From assembly GCF_019039035.1 (NCBI RefSeq), contig NZ_JAHNZT010000003.1:1-64000 (forward strand): 64,000 bases of DNA, in the 5' to 3' direction. The DNA is from Citreicoccus inhibens (GTDB lineage: Bacteria > Myxococcota > Myxococcia > Myxococcales > Myxococcaceae). Of the stretch, positions 16,980 to 25,814 are shown piece by piece. The position numbers and the translations under genes were made by a program. Under the pieces are notes generated by a model. It did not search any database and had not been told where the DNA came from. It was given only the letters and a program-made list of their open reading frames with translations. Positions within the stretch are counted from its first letter, which is position 1; every line of letters begins with the position of its first letter.

Positions 16980-18421
16980 AACGAAAGTCCGGGCCGTCCC
17001 GCCGGCATGCCTCCACCTCCTCGCCCTCCTCGTCGCGCGCGCCCGGCGAGCGCCCGGGCAAGCGGCCCAAGCCGACCGCCGCCGAGAGCGCCACCCGGCC
17101 CATGCGCGAGGACCTGGTGCTCCAGGCGAGCCTGGAGGCCTACGGACTCGTGCGCCACGAGGGCCGCCTGTCCGACCGGGCCCTGGACTTCGTGCTGCGC
17201 CGCAAGACGAACCTCTACTCGTCCGAGCGCCGCGCCGTGGCCGAGCGGGTCTACGCGCTCCTGCGCCGCCAGCGCACGGTGGACTTCCTCCTCGGCCGCG
17301 CCCACAAGCGCTTCGACTCGCTGGACACCACGCGCCAGGACGTGATGCGGCTGGCGGCCTCGCGCGTGCTGTACGGGGAGTCCCCGTCGATGGTGGCGCG
17401 CACCAGCGCGCTGAGCAGCTCGGAGGCCGCCGTGCTGGACGCGCTGCCGAGCGCCGCCGCCGCGCTGGAGGCCCTGCCCGAGAACGAGCGCTTCGCCATC
17501 GCCGCGTCGCTGCCGGACTTCCTCGCCGAGCGCTTCCGCGACGTCTTCGGCGCCGAGGCCGCCCGCGCCGCCGAGGCGATGAACGAGCGCGCCCCGCTGA
17601 CCGCGCGGGCCAATCCCATCCAGGGTGACCGCACCGCGCTCCAGGCCCGACTCCAGGCCGAGGAGGTGCAGTCCAAGCCCACGCCGCTGTCCCCGTTCGG
17701 GCTCGTGTTGGAGACGCGGCTCAACATCTTCTCCCTGGAGGCCTTCCGCGAGGGCGGGCTGGAGATCCAGGACGAGGGCAGCCAGCTGTTGGGCATGCTC
17801 GTCGACGCGCCGCCCACCCGCGTGGTGGACGCGTGCGCGGGCGCGGGCGGCAAGACCCTCCAGCTCGCGGCGCAGATGAAGAACCGCGGCGACCTGCACG
17901 CGTTGGACATCGACGAGCGCCGGATGGACGAGCTCAGGAAGCGCGCGCGGCGCGCCGGTGTGCACAACGTGCGCACGCTGCTCATCCCGCCAGAGGGTCC
18001 CGAGGTGGACACGGCCCTCGAGCCCCTGAAGGAGAAGGCGGACCGCGTGCTGGTGGACGCGCCGTGCAGCGGCACGGGCACCTTCCGCCGCAAGCCAGAC
18101 GCGCGCTATCGCCTGACGCCGGATGATCTGGCCATGCACGTGACGCGGCAGAAGACGCTGCTCGCGCGCTTCGCCCAGCTCGTGAAGCCCGGCGGCCGGC
18201 TCATCTACGGCACGTGCAGCGTGCTGCGCGAGGAGAACGAGCAGGTCATCGAGCACTTCCTCGCCCACCATCCAGAGTTCACGGTGCGCCCGGTGTCCGA
18301 GGTGCTCGGCGCCGAGCTGGGCGCGAAGCTCGGCCCCGGGCCGTATCTGCGACTCGCACCGCACACCCATGGCACGGACGGCTTCTTCGGCGCCGTGCTC
18401 GTCCGGGCCAAGCGCCCGTAG
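16976..18421 (+). CDS. RsmB-like RNA (cytosine-5) methyltransferase
   Basis: A 481-residue SAM-dependent RNA m5C methyltransferase of the RsmB/NSUN family. An Arg/Ser/Pro-rich N-terminal stretch (about 1-40) is followed by a NusB-like helical domain (about 50-190) and the catalytic domain: SAM loop DACAGAGGKTLQLA, the DIDERRMDEL strand, active-site PCSGTG and second Cys in YGTCSVLREENE. RsmB itself modifies 16S rRNA C967; the exact target here is not certain. The ATG at the ATGA overlap with the upstream phosphatase was chosen; two ATGs lie just upstream in frame. Confidence 0.9.
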   Translation: MKRKSGPSRRHASTSSPSSSRAPGERPGKRPKPTAAESATRPMREDLVLQASLEAYGLVRHEGRLSDRALDFVLRRKTNLYSSERRAVAERVYALLRRQRTVDFLLGRAHKRFDSLDTTRQDVMRLAASRVLYGESPSMVARTSALSSSEAAVLDALPSAAAALEALPENERFAIAASLPDFLAERFRDVFGAEAARAAEAMNERAPLTARANPIQGDRTALQARLQAEEVQSKPTPLSPFGLVLETRLNIFSLEAFREGGLEIQDEGSQLLGMLVDAPPTRVVDACAGAGGKTLQLAAQMKNRGDLHALDIDERRMDELRKRARRAGVHNVRTLLIPPEGPEVDTALEPLKEKADRVLVDAPCSGTGTFRRKPDARYRLTPDDLAMHVTRQKTLLARFAQLVKPGGRLIYGTCSVLREENEQVIEHFLAHHPEFTVRPVSEVLGAELGAKLGPGPYLRLAPHTHGTDGFFGAVLVRAKRP

Positions 18422-18445
18422 GACCTCCGCACGAGGGACACGTCC

Positions 18446-20224
18446 ATGTTGGAAGCGGTCCACTATCGCGTCGCCATGCCTCGGCCGCACACGCACCTCT
18501 TCGAGGTCGAGGCCCGCTTCCCCTCGGGCCCGGATGTGCTCGAGGCCCTGATGCCGGTGTGGACGCCGGGCAGCTACCTGGTGCGCGAGTTCGCCCGGCA
18601 CGTGCAGGACGTGTCCGCGCAGGACGCTCAGGGGCGCCCGCTGCCAGTGTCGCGCGTGGACAAGCGAACGTGGCGCGTGCAAGCCGGCGGGCAGGCCGTC
18701 ACGCTGCGCTACCGCGTCTACGCCAACGAGCTGACGGTGCGCACCAGCCACCTGGATGGCAGCCACGGCTACTTCAACGGCGCCACCGTCTTCCTCTACA
18801 CGGAGGCCACCCGGCGCCTCGCGCATCACGTCACCGTGGTGGCCCCCGAGGGCTGGCGAGCCTTCTGCGCGCTGGAGCAGCAGGACAGCGCGTTCGTGGC
18901 CGACGACTTCGACGCGCTCATCGACAGCCCCTTCGAGGTCGGGCCGCACACGCCCCTGAGCTTCACCGCCGCGGGCGTGCCCCATGAAGTCGTGGTGTGG
19001 GGCGACAGCGTGCCGGACGCGGAGAGGCTCTGCGCGGACCTCCAGCGGGTGTGCGAGACGCAGGCGCGGATGTACGGCGGCGCGCTGCCCATGAAGCGCT
19101 ACCTGTTCCTCGTGTACCTCACCGACAAGGGCCGGGGTGGGCTGGAGCACCAGGCGTCCACCGTGCTCGTCTTTCCTCGGCTCGGGCTGGGCTCGCACCG
19201 CGGATGGGAAGACTTCCTCACCCTGGCGGCGCACGAGTACTTCCACCTGTGGAACATCAAGCGGGTGAAGCCGCGCGCGCTCGTGCCGTTCGACTACGCG
19301 CAGGAGAACTACACCACGCTGCTGTGGGCCTTCGAGGGCGCCACGGCGTACTACGACAACCTGCTCGTGCGCCGCGCGGGGCTCATGTCCGCCGCGCGCT
19401 ACCTGCAACGGCTGGGCGAGACCCTGACCGCGCTCCAGTCCACGCCGGGCCGCAAGACCCAGACGCTGGCCGAGTCGTCGCTGGTGAGCTGGGTGAAGCA
19501 CTACCGGCCGGACGAGAACTCCCTCAACAGCGCCATCTCCTACTACCTCAAGGGCGAGGTCGTCTCCGCGCTGTTGGACCTGGAGCTGCGCCGCGCGACC
19601 CAGGACGCGCGCGGCCTGGACGACGTGATGCGCGGGCTGTGGCAGCGCTACGGAGATGGCTCCGGGGTTCCCGAAGCTGGCGTGGAGGCGCTGGCCAGCG
19701 AGCTTGCGGGCACGGACCTCACGCCCTTCTTCGACCGCGCGGTGCGCTCCACTGAGGAGCTGGACTACTCGCTGTTCTCGCACGTGGGCCTGGAGCTGCG
19801 CCTGCGCCCGCGCGAGTCCGCGGGCGACAAGGGCGGCAGCGCGCCCCGCGTGAAGGCCCATGAGCAGAAGCCCAAGGGATGGCTGGGTGTCACGACGAAG
19901 GGGCAGGCCACGCTCGCCTCCGTGTTGGAGGGCTCGCCCGCGATGGAGGCGGGCCTCTATCCCGAGGACGAAGTCGTCGCGCTGGACGGATGGCGCGCGG
20001 ACGGCGCGGCGCTGGTGGCGCGCTGCGAGGACAAGCGCCCCGGCGAGACGGTGCGCGTGACGCTCTATCGCCGTGACCGCCTGCTGACCGTGCCGGTGGT
20101 GCTGGGGCAGAAGCCCGCCGAGGCCGCGTACCTGGTGCGGGTGGACAAGCCCACCGACACACAGAAGGCCGCGTTCCAGGCCTGGCTCGGCGCGCCGTGG
20201 GACGAGGCCCCCGGCCCCAGCTAG
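18446..20224 (+). CDS. M61-family peptidase with C-terminal PDZ domain
   Basis: A 592-residue protease of the M61 (glycyl aminopeptidase) family. The N-terminal beta domain (about 1-170) contains the MPVWTPGSYLVREFARHV signature. The thermolysin-like catalytic domain has GLEHQAST, the zinc motif HEYFH in AAHEYFHLWNIKRVKP, and the third ligand Glu in FEGATAYYDNL. A PDZ domain occupies about 470-550 (GWLGVTTKG, then GSPAMEAGLYPEDEVVALDG). No signal peptide is obvious, so a cytosolic place is likely. It follows the methyltransferase by 24 nt. Confidence 0.9.
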   Translation: MLEAVHYRVAMPRPHTHLFEVEARFPSGPDVLEALMPVWTPGSYLVREFARHVQDVSAQDAQGRPLPVSRVDKRTWRVQAGGQAVTLRYRVYANELTVRTSHLDGSHGYFNGATVFLYTEATRRLAHHVTVVAPEGWRAFCALEQQDSAFVADDFDALIDSPFEVGPHTPLSFTAAGVPHEVVVWGDSVPDAERLCADLQRVCETQARMYGGALPMKRYLFLVYLTDKGRGGLEHQASTVLVFPRLGLGSHRGWEDFLTLAAHEYFHLWNIKRVKPRALVPFDYAQENYTTLLWAFEGATAYYDNLLVRRAGLMSAARYLQRLGETLTALQSTPGRKTQTLAESSLVSWVKHYRPDENSLNSAISYYLKGEVVSALLDLELRRATQDARGLDDVMRGLWQRYGDGSGVPEAGVEALASELAGTDLTPFFDRAVRSTEELDYSLFSHVGLELRLRPRESAGDKGGSAPRVKAHEQKPKGWLGVTTKGQATLASVLEGSPAMEAGLYPEDEVVALDGWRADGAALVARCEDKRPGETVRVTLYRRDRLLTVPVVLGQKPAEAAYLVRVDKPTDTQKAAFQAWLGAPWDEAPGPS

Positions 20225-20307
20225 CACCGGACTCCCGGCGCGACCGGAGCGACTTCCGGGCGACAGTCGCGTTGCCAGCGACACCGCTCCGCCCCACCTT
20301 CTCCTCC

Positions 20308-20721
20308 ATGGCGCGGGTGGGCGGGACGGGAGCGAAGCGGAGGCGCGGGTCGTGGCGCTCGGGAATCCTCGGGCTGCTGCTGCTGGCGGGGTGCGACGAC
20401 GCACCTCGCGGCTCGCGGACAGAGTCCGCCTGTCAACCGGATCCGCTGGCACTGCACGTGGAGGTCGTCGCGGCCGACGGCGCGTTGGTGCGCGGCGCGA
20501 CGGTGGTCGCCACCAACCTGGACTCGAATGTCAGCATCACCGCCCTCACCAATGACCACGGTGTCACCACCGCCATCGACGAGGTGCTGGCCCCGGGCCC
20601 CTTGCACGTGGTGGCGACCGCGGGCTCCAAGACGTCCTCCGCGGTGCGGGTGGAGTGGACGTGCGACCCGTGCCACTGCGCGCCGGTCCCCCCGGACCTC
20701 CGCCTCCAGCTGAGCGAATGA
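20308..20721 (+). CDS. Small predicted lipoprotein with Ig-like domain
   Basis: A 137-residue protein. A basic N-terminus (KRRRG) and a hydrophobic stretch end in LLLLAGC, a lipobox with Cys near residue 29. The mature part has a repeated beta pattern (VEVVAADGALVRGATVVATN) like carboxypeptidase-regulatory or Ig-like domains. Four further Cys (CQPD and the cluster CDPCHC) may form disulfides or bind metal. Function unknown. It lies 83 nt after the M61 gene and 270 nt before rnhB. Confidence 0.65.
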   Translation: MARVGGTGAKRRRGSWRSGILGLLLLAGCDDAPRGSRTESACQPDPLALHVEVVAADGALVRGATVVATNLDSNVSITALTNDHGVTTAIDEVLAPGPLHVVATAGSKTSSAVRVEWTCDPCHCAPVPPDLRLQLSE

Positions 20722-20991
20722 CAGCCCGGGCGCTGTGGGCGTCCCGGTGAAATCCGCCCGAGGCCCTCCTCTGGCGGTTGTGCCGACCCCACCGCCTGGG
20801 ATACGGCTTACGCCATGCGTCACGTCCTCGCGGCTGTCCGATGCCCGGCCTCCCTCCCCTTCTTGGCGGCGGGACAGCGGTGCGCTCGGACGGACGAGGA
20901 CCGGGCATGTTGTGGGAGCGCGCGTGTTGGCAGTGTCCAGCAGGTCGTTCCCCCGGATACCTCTAGGGCATAGCCCTTCGCAGGCCCCGTC

Positions 20992-21861
20992 ATGTCCGTC
21001 GACAGCGTGGAATTGCTTCTCCAGTGCTCGCTCTCCGAGCTGACCGAGCGCTACGTCAATCTGGCGCAAGCGGTGCCCCAGGGGCTGCTCCAGGCCCTGG
21101 AGGCAGATACCCGTCAGGGCGCGCGCACCCTCGCTCGCCGCATCCGCGCCCGGCAGGAGAAGAACCGCGCCGAGGGACAGCGGCTGCGGCACCTGCTGCG
21201 CTTCGAGACCGAGCTGTGGGAGCAGGGGCTGCTGAAGGTCGCGGGGGTGGATGAGGCGGGCATGGCGCCGCTGGCCGGCCCCGTGGTCGCCGCCGCCGCC
21301 ATCCTCCCCAAGGGCTTCAAGCTGAAGGGGCTGGATGACTCGAAGAAGATTCTCGACGCGGAGAAGCGCGAGGCGCTCGCCGTGGCGATCAAACGCGACG
21401 CAGTGGCGTGGGCGATAGGCCAGGCGGAGGTCGAGGAGATCGACCGCCTCAACATCTACCACGCGGGCCTCCTCGCGATGCGCCGGGCCGTCGAGGGGCT
21501 CTCACACCGGCCCGACTATGTGCTGGTGGACGCCCGCACCATCCCGGAGTGCCCGGCCCCCCAGCGCGGCATCATCCACGGCGACGCCCTGTCGCTGAGC
21601 ATCGCCGCCGCCTCCATCCTCGCGAAGACGACGCGCGACCGGCTCATGGGCGAGTTGGACGCGCGCTATCCCGGCTACGGACTGGCAGCGCACAAGGGCT
21701 ACCCCACCGCGCAGCACTTCCAGGCGCTGCGCGAGCGCGGCGTGCTGCCCATCCACCGTCGCTCGTTCGCGCCGGTGCGCGAGGCGCTCGGGCTGGATGC
21801 GCCCGGCCCCGTGCAGACGGACCTGTTCGCGCCTCGCGCCAAGCCGGCGGGCTCGCCATGA
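20992..21861 (+). CDS. rnhB: Ribonuclease HII with altered GRG motif
   Basis: A 289-residue RNase HII, which removes RNA and single ribonucleotides from DNA. Catalytic Asp87-Glu88 lie in GVDEAG; further conserved parts are [33 protein letters not shown] and the C-terminal HKGYPT. The first 75 residues are a helical extension beyond the usual start. The motif that normally reads GRG after DEA is GMA (90-92). The C-terminus carries QTDLF (275-279), a beta-clamp-binding motif. It overlaps the next gene by ATGA. Fold assignment is certain; whether junction recognition is normal is not. Confidence 0.92.
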   Translation: MSVDSVELLLQCSLSELTERYVNLAQAVPQGLLQALEADTRQGARTLARRIRARQEKNRAEGQRLRHLLRFETELWEQGLLKVAGVDEAGMAPLAGPVVAAAAILPKGFKLKGLDDSKKILDAEKREALAVAIKRDAVAWAIGQAEVEEIDRLNIYHAGLLAMRRAVEGLSHRPDYVLVDARTIPECPAPQRGIIHGDALSLSIAAASILAKTTRDRLMGELDARYPGYGLAAHKGYPTAQHFQALRERGVLPIHRRSFAPVREALGLDAPGPVQTDLFAPRAKPAGSP

Positions 21862-22493
21862 GCGCGGACCGGGACATCGACGGATGGCTGGCGGAGCGCG
21901 GCCTCACCCTGACCGAGACGCGCGCGCGGGCGCGTGAGGTGCTGGAGGGCGCGGGCCTCACCCGCCAGGGCAAGGCGCGCATGAGCGAGCCCAAGCTCTT
22001 GCGCGCCGCCGAGCTGCTCACCGAGCGCTTCTTCCCCGTCTGCGCGGATCCCGCCTGCCTCCAAGTGGCGCGAGCGAGCGGGCGAGAGCCCCTGCGCGTG
22101 GAGCCTCGCAGCCACTGCGCCCGGTGCGGAGGCTCGGCCAATCACCGCGCCGAGGTGGCCTTCCTGGAGGCGTGCCGACGCCATGGTGTCCACCGGGTGG
22201 TGGTGGTGGGCGGCTCTCCCGCGGTTCGAGAGGAACTGGAAGCCAAGCTGGGCGAGCACATCGCGCTGCGGATGGTGGATGGGACGGAGCGGCGCACCGC
22301 GGACCGGGCGAAGAGCGACTTGGAGTGGGGAGACCTGGTGCTTGTCTGGGGTGCAACCGAGCTGCACCACAAGGTCAGCGGCCACTACACGCACGGGCCG
22401 TCGATCCACCACCACAAGGTCGTTCACGTGGTACGTCGAGGCGTGGCCGCCCTGTTGGACGAGGCCATCATCCACCTCCAACGAGGCCCGTAG
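21858..22493 (+). CDS. DUF2325-like protein with Cys4 metal site
   Basis: A 211-residue protein of unknown function. The N-terminal helix-rich half ends in a four-Cys site (Cys62, 67, 87, 90) that probably binds zinc. The C-terminal half (about 110-205) has a Rossmann-like pattern: [21 protein letters not shown], then [19 protein letters not shown] and a His-rich HHHK, resembling the DUF2325 family (inference by eye). Translational coupling to rnhB by ATGA overlap suggests a role near nucleic acid metabolism, but no activity is known to me. Confidence 0.7.
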   Translation: MSADRDIDGWLAERGLTLTETRARAREVLEGAGLTRQGKARMSEPKLLRAAELLTERFFPVCADPACLQVARASGREPLRVEPRSHCARCGGSANHRAEVAFLEACRRHGVHRVVVVGGSPAVREELEAKLGEHIALRMVDGTERRTADRAKSDLEWGDLVLVWGATELHHKVSGHYTHGPSIHHHKVVHVVRRGVAALLDEAIIHLQRGP

Positions 22494-22663
22494 TCCGCCA
22501 TGAAACCCGCGGGTGTTGACGTGCACCACAAGACGCGGCGTCCGCTCATTTTTCGCTCTGTTTCATCCATCATCCGGTGTTGGTTCCCAAGAGGGCGGAT
22601 GGCATTCTCTCCGTCCTCCAGATCCCAGGCCCCCGCCTGGGTCGGGCCGGGATGGGGAGTTCC

Positions 22664-24964
22664 ATGAATCGCAAGCCAGTCGTCCTCCTCGTTTTCGGCG
22701 AGTACCCTCCCTACACCGCCTGGGGCGGCGCCGCGTACCTCGCCCAGCACCTCGCCGTGCAGCTCCAGCGTGAGGGCTTCGAGGTCGAAGTCATCGCCGA
22801 GTCCGATACGGATGAGGAGTTCATGCACCTCGACGCGGCGGGCAACCTCGTCCACCGCGTCACCGGGTCGCGCTCCTATCTGTCCAAGGCCCTGCAGAAG
22901 GCCGTGCCGGTGCTGGGTCGCAAGCTTCACTTCGGCAACGTCGCGTTCGCGGCCCGCGTCCTGGAGAAGACGTTCGAGCTCACGCAGCTCTGGGGTCGCG
23001 AGATCCTCTGGGTGGAGACGACCAACTGGCGCGCGGAGACGCTCTTCTTCCACTTCGTACCGTGGCTCAACGAGCGCACCGTGGTGCGCATCGTCACGCC
23101 GTATGAGGAAGTCGTTCAGCAGAACGGGCTCGACCGCGGCGACCTGGGCGTGCAGGTGCATCTGCACACGGAGACCCTCCAGCAGCTCCTGCTCAAGCAC
23201 CGGCTGTACTCGAACCCGGACTATGCCGGGTACTTCAAGGAGCGCGTGCGCACCTCGCTGCTGGGGGTGAGCCGCGCGCGGGAGCACGACTTCCTCCTGC
23301 CGTTCAACTTCGCGCGGATCGCCCCGCGCACCAAGCGCGCCCGCGCGCCCTCGGACAACGTGTTCCGGCTGGTCATGGTGGGGCGCATCGAGCACCGCAA
23401 GGGCTTTGACCTGGTGTGCTCGGCGCTCGCGGGACTGACGCCCGAGCAGCGCCGCCGCGTGCGCATCCAAGCCGTGGGCCGCGACGTCCCCATGGGCCCG
23501 TTCGGCAGCTACCAGAAGATGCTCGAGGAGCGCTTCCCGGGCATCGCGGACACGGCCTTCGAGTGGATGGGGAGCGTGTCCGACGCGGAGCTGGCCCGCA
23601 TCATGGCGAACGCGGACGGCGGCCTCATGGCGTCCACGTCCGAGTCGTTCGGCTTCAACCTGGTGGAGCTGCTCGCGGCGGACCTGCCGGTCATCGCGGC
23701 CGAGGTCGGCGCGGCCCGCGAGTTGGAGCGGCGGGGCATCCGCTATCTGGGCCTGTTCAAGAAGGCGCAGGAGCTGACGCAGGTCCTCGCGGAGCTGCCC
23801 GAGCGCATCGCGACCTACGAGTCCAGCGCGCCCCGCAACCGCGCGGTCCTCCAGCAGCTCTACACGGAGAACGACCGCGCCTACCTGGAGTTCGTGCGCA
23901 CGCAGGTGGCGCCCACCATGCCGGACGCCACGCTGGAGCGCACGCGCAACGCGCGCCTGCGGGAGCTGCCCGTGCGCAGCGTGGACATCGTCTGCTGCTC
24001 GTACAACCGCTTCGAGGAGCTGACCATCTCGCTGCCCTCGCTGCTGCGCGAGGCGACCGCGGCGCGCGAGGCCGGCATCCAGGCGCAGGTCATCGTCGTG
24101 TACCAGAACGAGGGCATGCCCGAGCGCGTCTACGAGATGCGGCCGGACTGGCGCGACGAGCCCGCGCTGCGCTTCGTGCCGTCGCAGCCCGCGGGACTGA
24201 CGCGCGCGCGCAACGTGGGCGTGGCCTCGTCGCATGGTGACCTGGTCATCTTCGTGGATGACGACGTGGTGCTCGCGCCGGGCTTCATCATGGCGCACGT
24301 GCGCGCGGCGCAGGACAACCCGGGCGCCATTGGCGTGGCGGGGAGGATCCGCTCGCGGCTGGACGCCGACCGCACCACGAAGGAGCGCGCCGTCGGACAG
24401 GTGCGCATGTCGGGCTTCGTCGAGGCGAACTTCGACTCGGTGGAGCGCTCGGCGGTGCTGGTGCCGCACACGCCCATGGGCGCGAACATGAGCTTCAAGC
24501 GCGCGCCCACCACCGCCCTCTTCGGCCACGCGTGGTTCGACGAGCGCATGGCGCCCTCTGCCTTCCGCGACGAGACGCTCTTCTGCTCGGAGCTGTTCCG
24601 CCACGGCGAGCACCTGGTGTACGCGCCGGACGCGGTGCTCTACCACTTCGAGTCGGCCCAGGGCGGCTGTGAGAACCGCGCCAGCATGTCGATGCGCAAG
24701 CGGGTCAACCACCTGTCCACCGAGTACCTGTTCCTGGGCGTGCTGTACTCGCCCGTGACGGTGCTGCGGAACACGGCGCCGTGGCTGCTGCTGCGGCGGG
24801 ACGTGGAGGCCTCCGCCACGCTGCGCGGCAAGGCCAAGCGCATGGTGCTCAACGCGGCGGCCTTCATGCGGGGCAAGAAGCTGCTCGCCTCCGAGCGCCC
24901 CGCGCGTCCCGCCTCCCCCGAGCCCGCGCCCGCCCCCGACGTGCGCAACGTCCGCGCGGTCTGA
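22664..24964 (+). CDS. Two-domain glycosyltransferase (GT4-type plus GT2-type)
   Basis: A 766-residue fusion of two glycosyltransferases. The first half (about 1-400) is a GT-B, GT4-like domain: FGEYPPYTAWGGAAY near the N-terminus, GRIEHRKGFDLV in the middle and the donor-site pattern SESFGFNLVELLAADLPVIA. The second half (about 430-700) is a GT-A, GT2-like domain: VDIVCCSYNRFEEL, the DDD metal motif in FVDDDVVLAPGF, then FDERM...DETLFCSEL. No signal peptide; the C-terminus is basic. It probably adds two sugars in a surface glycan or glycoprotein pathway. The start was chosen for GGGGAG just upstream. Confidence 0.88.
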   Translation: MNRKPVVLLVFGEYPPYTAWGGAAYLAQHLAVQLQREGFEVEVIAESDTDEEFMHLDAAGNLVHRVTGSRSYLSKALQKAVPVLGRKLHFGNVAFAARVLEKTFELTQLWGREILWVETTNWRAETLFFHFVPWLNERTVVRIVTPYEEVVQQNGLDRGDLGVQVHLHTETLQQLLLKHRLYSNPDYAGYFKERVRTSLLGVSRAREHDFLLPFNFARIAPRTKRARAPSDNVFRLVMVGRIEHRKGFDLVCSALAGLTPEQRRRVRIQAVGRDVPMGPFGSYQKMLEERFPGIADTAFEWMGSVSDAELARIMANADGGLMASTSESFGFNLVELLAADLPVIAAEVGAARELERRGIRYLGLFKKAQELTQVLAELPERIATYESSAPRNRAVLQQLYTENDRAYLEFVRTQVAPTMPDATLERTRNARLRELPVRSVDIVCCSYNRFEELTISLPSLLREATAAREAGIQAQVIVVYQNEGMPERVYEMRPDWRDEPALRFVPSQPAGLTRARNVGVASSHGDLVIFVDDDVVLAPGFIMAHVRAAQDNPGAIGVAGRIRSRLDADRTTKERAVGQVRMSGFVEANFDSVERSAVLVPHTPMGANMSFKRAPTTALFGHAWFDERMAPSAFRDETLFCSELFRHGEHLVYAPDAVLYHFESAQGGCENRASMSMRKRVNHLSTEYLFLGVLYSPVTVLRNTAPWLLLRRDVEASATLRGKAKRMVLNAAAFMRGKKLLASERPARPASPEPAPAPDVRNVRAV

Positions 24965-25380
24965 TGGCGGACACCCCCACGCGACAGGCCGAGCGCCCTG
25001 GCGTCCGGAGAGCACGGCCCCTCGCGTGGGCGCTGCTGGCAGGCGGAGTCCTGGTGGTCGGCGCGGCCCTCGGGGTGACGTACCAGGAGGGCACCGTCAT
25101 CTCCGTCCAGGTGAGCCCCGATGGGAACTTCCAGTTGGAGCGCGCCGTGCTCTGGAGCTTCCCGCCCAGGTTCCTGCACATGACGCTGCCCGGTGACGGC
25201 GGCGACACGTACAGCCCGGGTTACGTGCGGCTGCGCGATGCGCATGGGCGCAAGCTCGACGAAGTCTTCACGGACGCGATTGGACTGGTGGACCGCGTGG
25301 AGTGGACTCCCACCAGCGTGTCCTTCGTGTACACGCGCGAGGACCTGCACTTCATCGAGTGGGTGCTCGCTCCGAACTAG
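24964..25380 (+). CDS. Small membrane-anchored protein of unknown function
   Basis: A 138-residue protein. A basic N-terminus is followed by one hydrophobic helix (about 20-42, LAWALLAGGVLVVGAALGV) and a 90-residue domain with beta-strand character (VISVQVSPDGNFQLERAVLW, YVRLRDAHGRKLDEV). It is probably anchored in the inner membrane with the domain outside. Its start overlaps the stop of the double glycosyltransferase, so it is translated with it. I do not recognise a family. Confidence 0.65.
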   Translation: MADTPTRQAERPGVRRARPLAWALLAGGVLVVGAALGVTYQEGTVISVQVSPDGNFQLERAVLWSFPPRFLHMTLPGDGGDTYSPGYVRLRDAHGRKLDEVFTDAIGLVDRVEWTPTSVSFVYTREDLHFIEWVLAPN

Positions 25381-25388
25381 GCGCGCGC

Positions 25389-25814
25389 TCACTCGCGCAC
25401 GGACAGCCGGCCCATCGCCGCGTCGACGGTGGCCGCGTCGCAGTTCTCGAAGACGATGCGCACCAACCAGTCCGCGCCTTGAATGAAGGCGACGTCCACG
25501 CGCGTCTCCTGGCCCTCGAACACGCGGGTGGTGGACAGCTCCAGCGTGCCCGCGCCCGTGCGCACCACGCGCCGCGAGGCCACCACCATGGGATGGCCCG
25601 GCGACAGCGGTTGATCCCAATGGCGCGTCATGCGCACGCACGCGTTCCCGCGCTCGAAGGACCAACAGCGCAGGTTGGGCGGCCCCCCCGCCTCGGTGCC
25701 TTGGACCGTCATCGTCCAGCCCGGCAGATCCAACGTCACGGGCTCCTGGCCCTCGTCGTCACGCCTCGCCCAGGTCGCGGCTTGCCCAGGTAGATACGGA
25801 AGGAGCGCTGACAT
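25389..25814 (-). CDS. Hypothetical protein, 141 residues
   Basis: No recognised family. The predicted protein is soluble, beta-rich and ends in DAAMGRLSVRE. Two Cys (in NLRCWSFERGNACVRM) and one further Cys (ENCDAATV) are present. The pattern of a bounded average-length domain with a final helix is reminiscent of small secreted-effector or immunity-like proteins, but that is only an impression. It converges with the preceding small membrane protein (8 nt apart). The ATG before SALLPYLPGQ was chosen because upstream sequence is less protein-like. Confidence 0.6.
   Translation of the reverse strand: MSALLPYLPGQAATWARRDDEGQEPVTLDLPGWTMTVQGTEAGGPPNLRCWSFERGNACVRMTRHWDQPLSPGHPMVVASRRVVRTGAGTLELSTTRVFEGQETRVDVAFIQGADWLVRIVFENCDAATVDAAMGRLSVRE

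Noticed and set aside
16922-20452. Long open frame antisense to the methyltransferase and M61 peptidase genes
   Set aside because: It is the frame opposite two clear genes; its protein is Ala/Arg/His/Gly-rich with no motif, as expected from high GC at third codon positions.
20722-20991. Possible 50-residue peptide gene before rnhB
   Set aside because: An open frame from ATG near 20816 exists but lacks a ribosome site, hydrophobic signal or recognisable motif; composition looks like chance.
22424-25015. Long open frame antisense to the double glycosyltransferase
   Set aside because: Same cause: opposite-strand frame in GC-rich coding DNA, with no domain and low-complexity composition.
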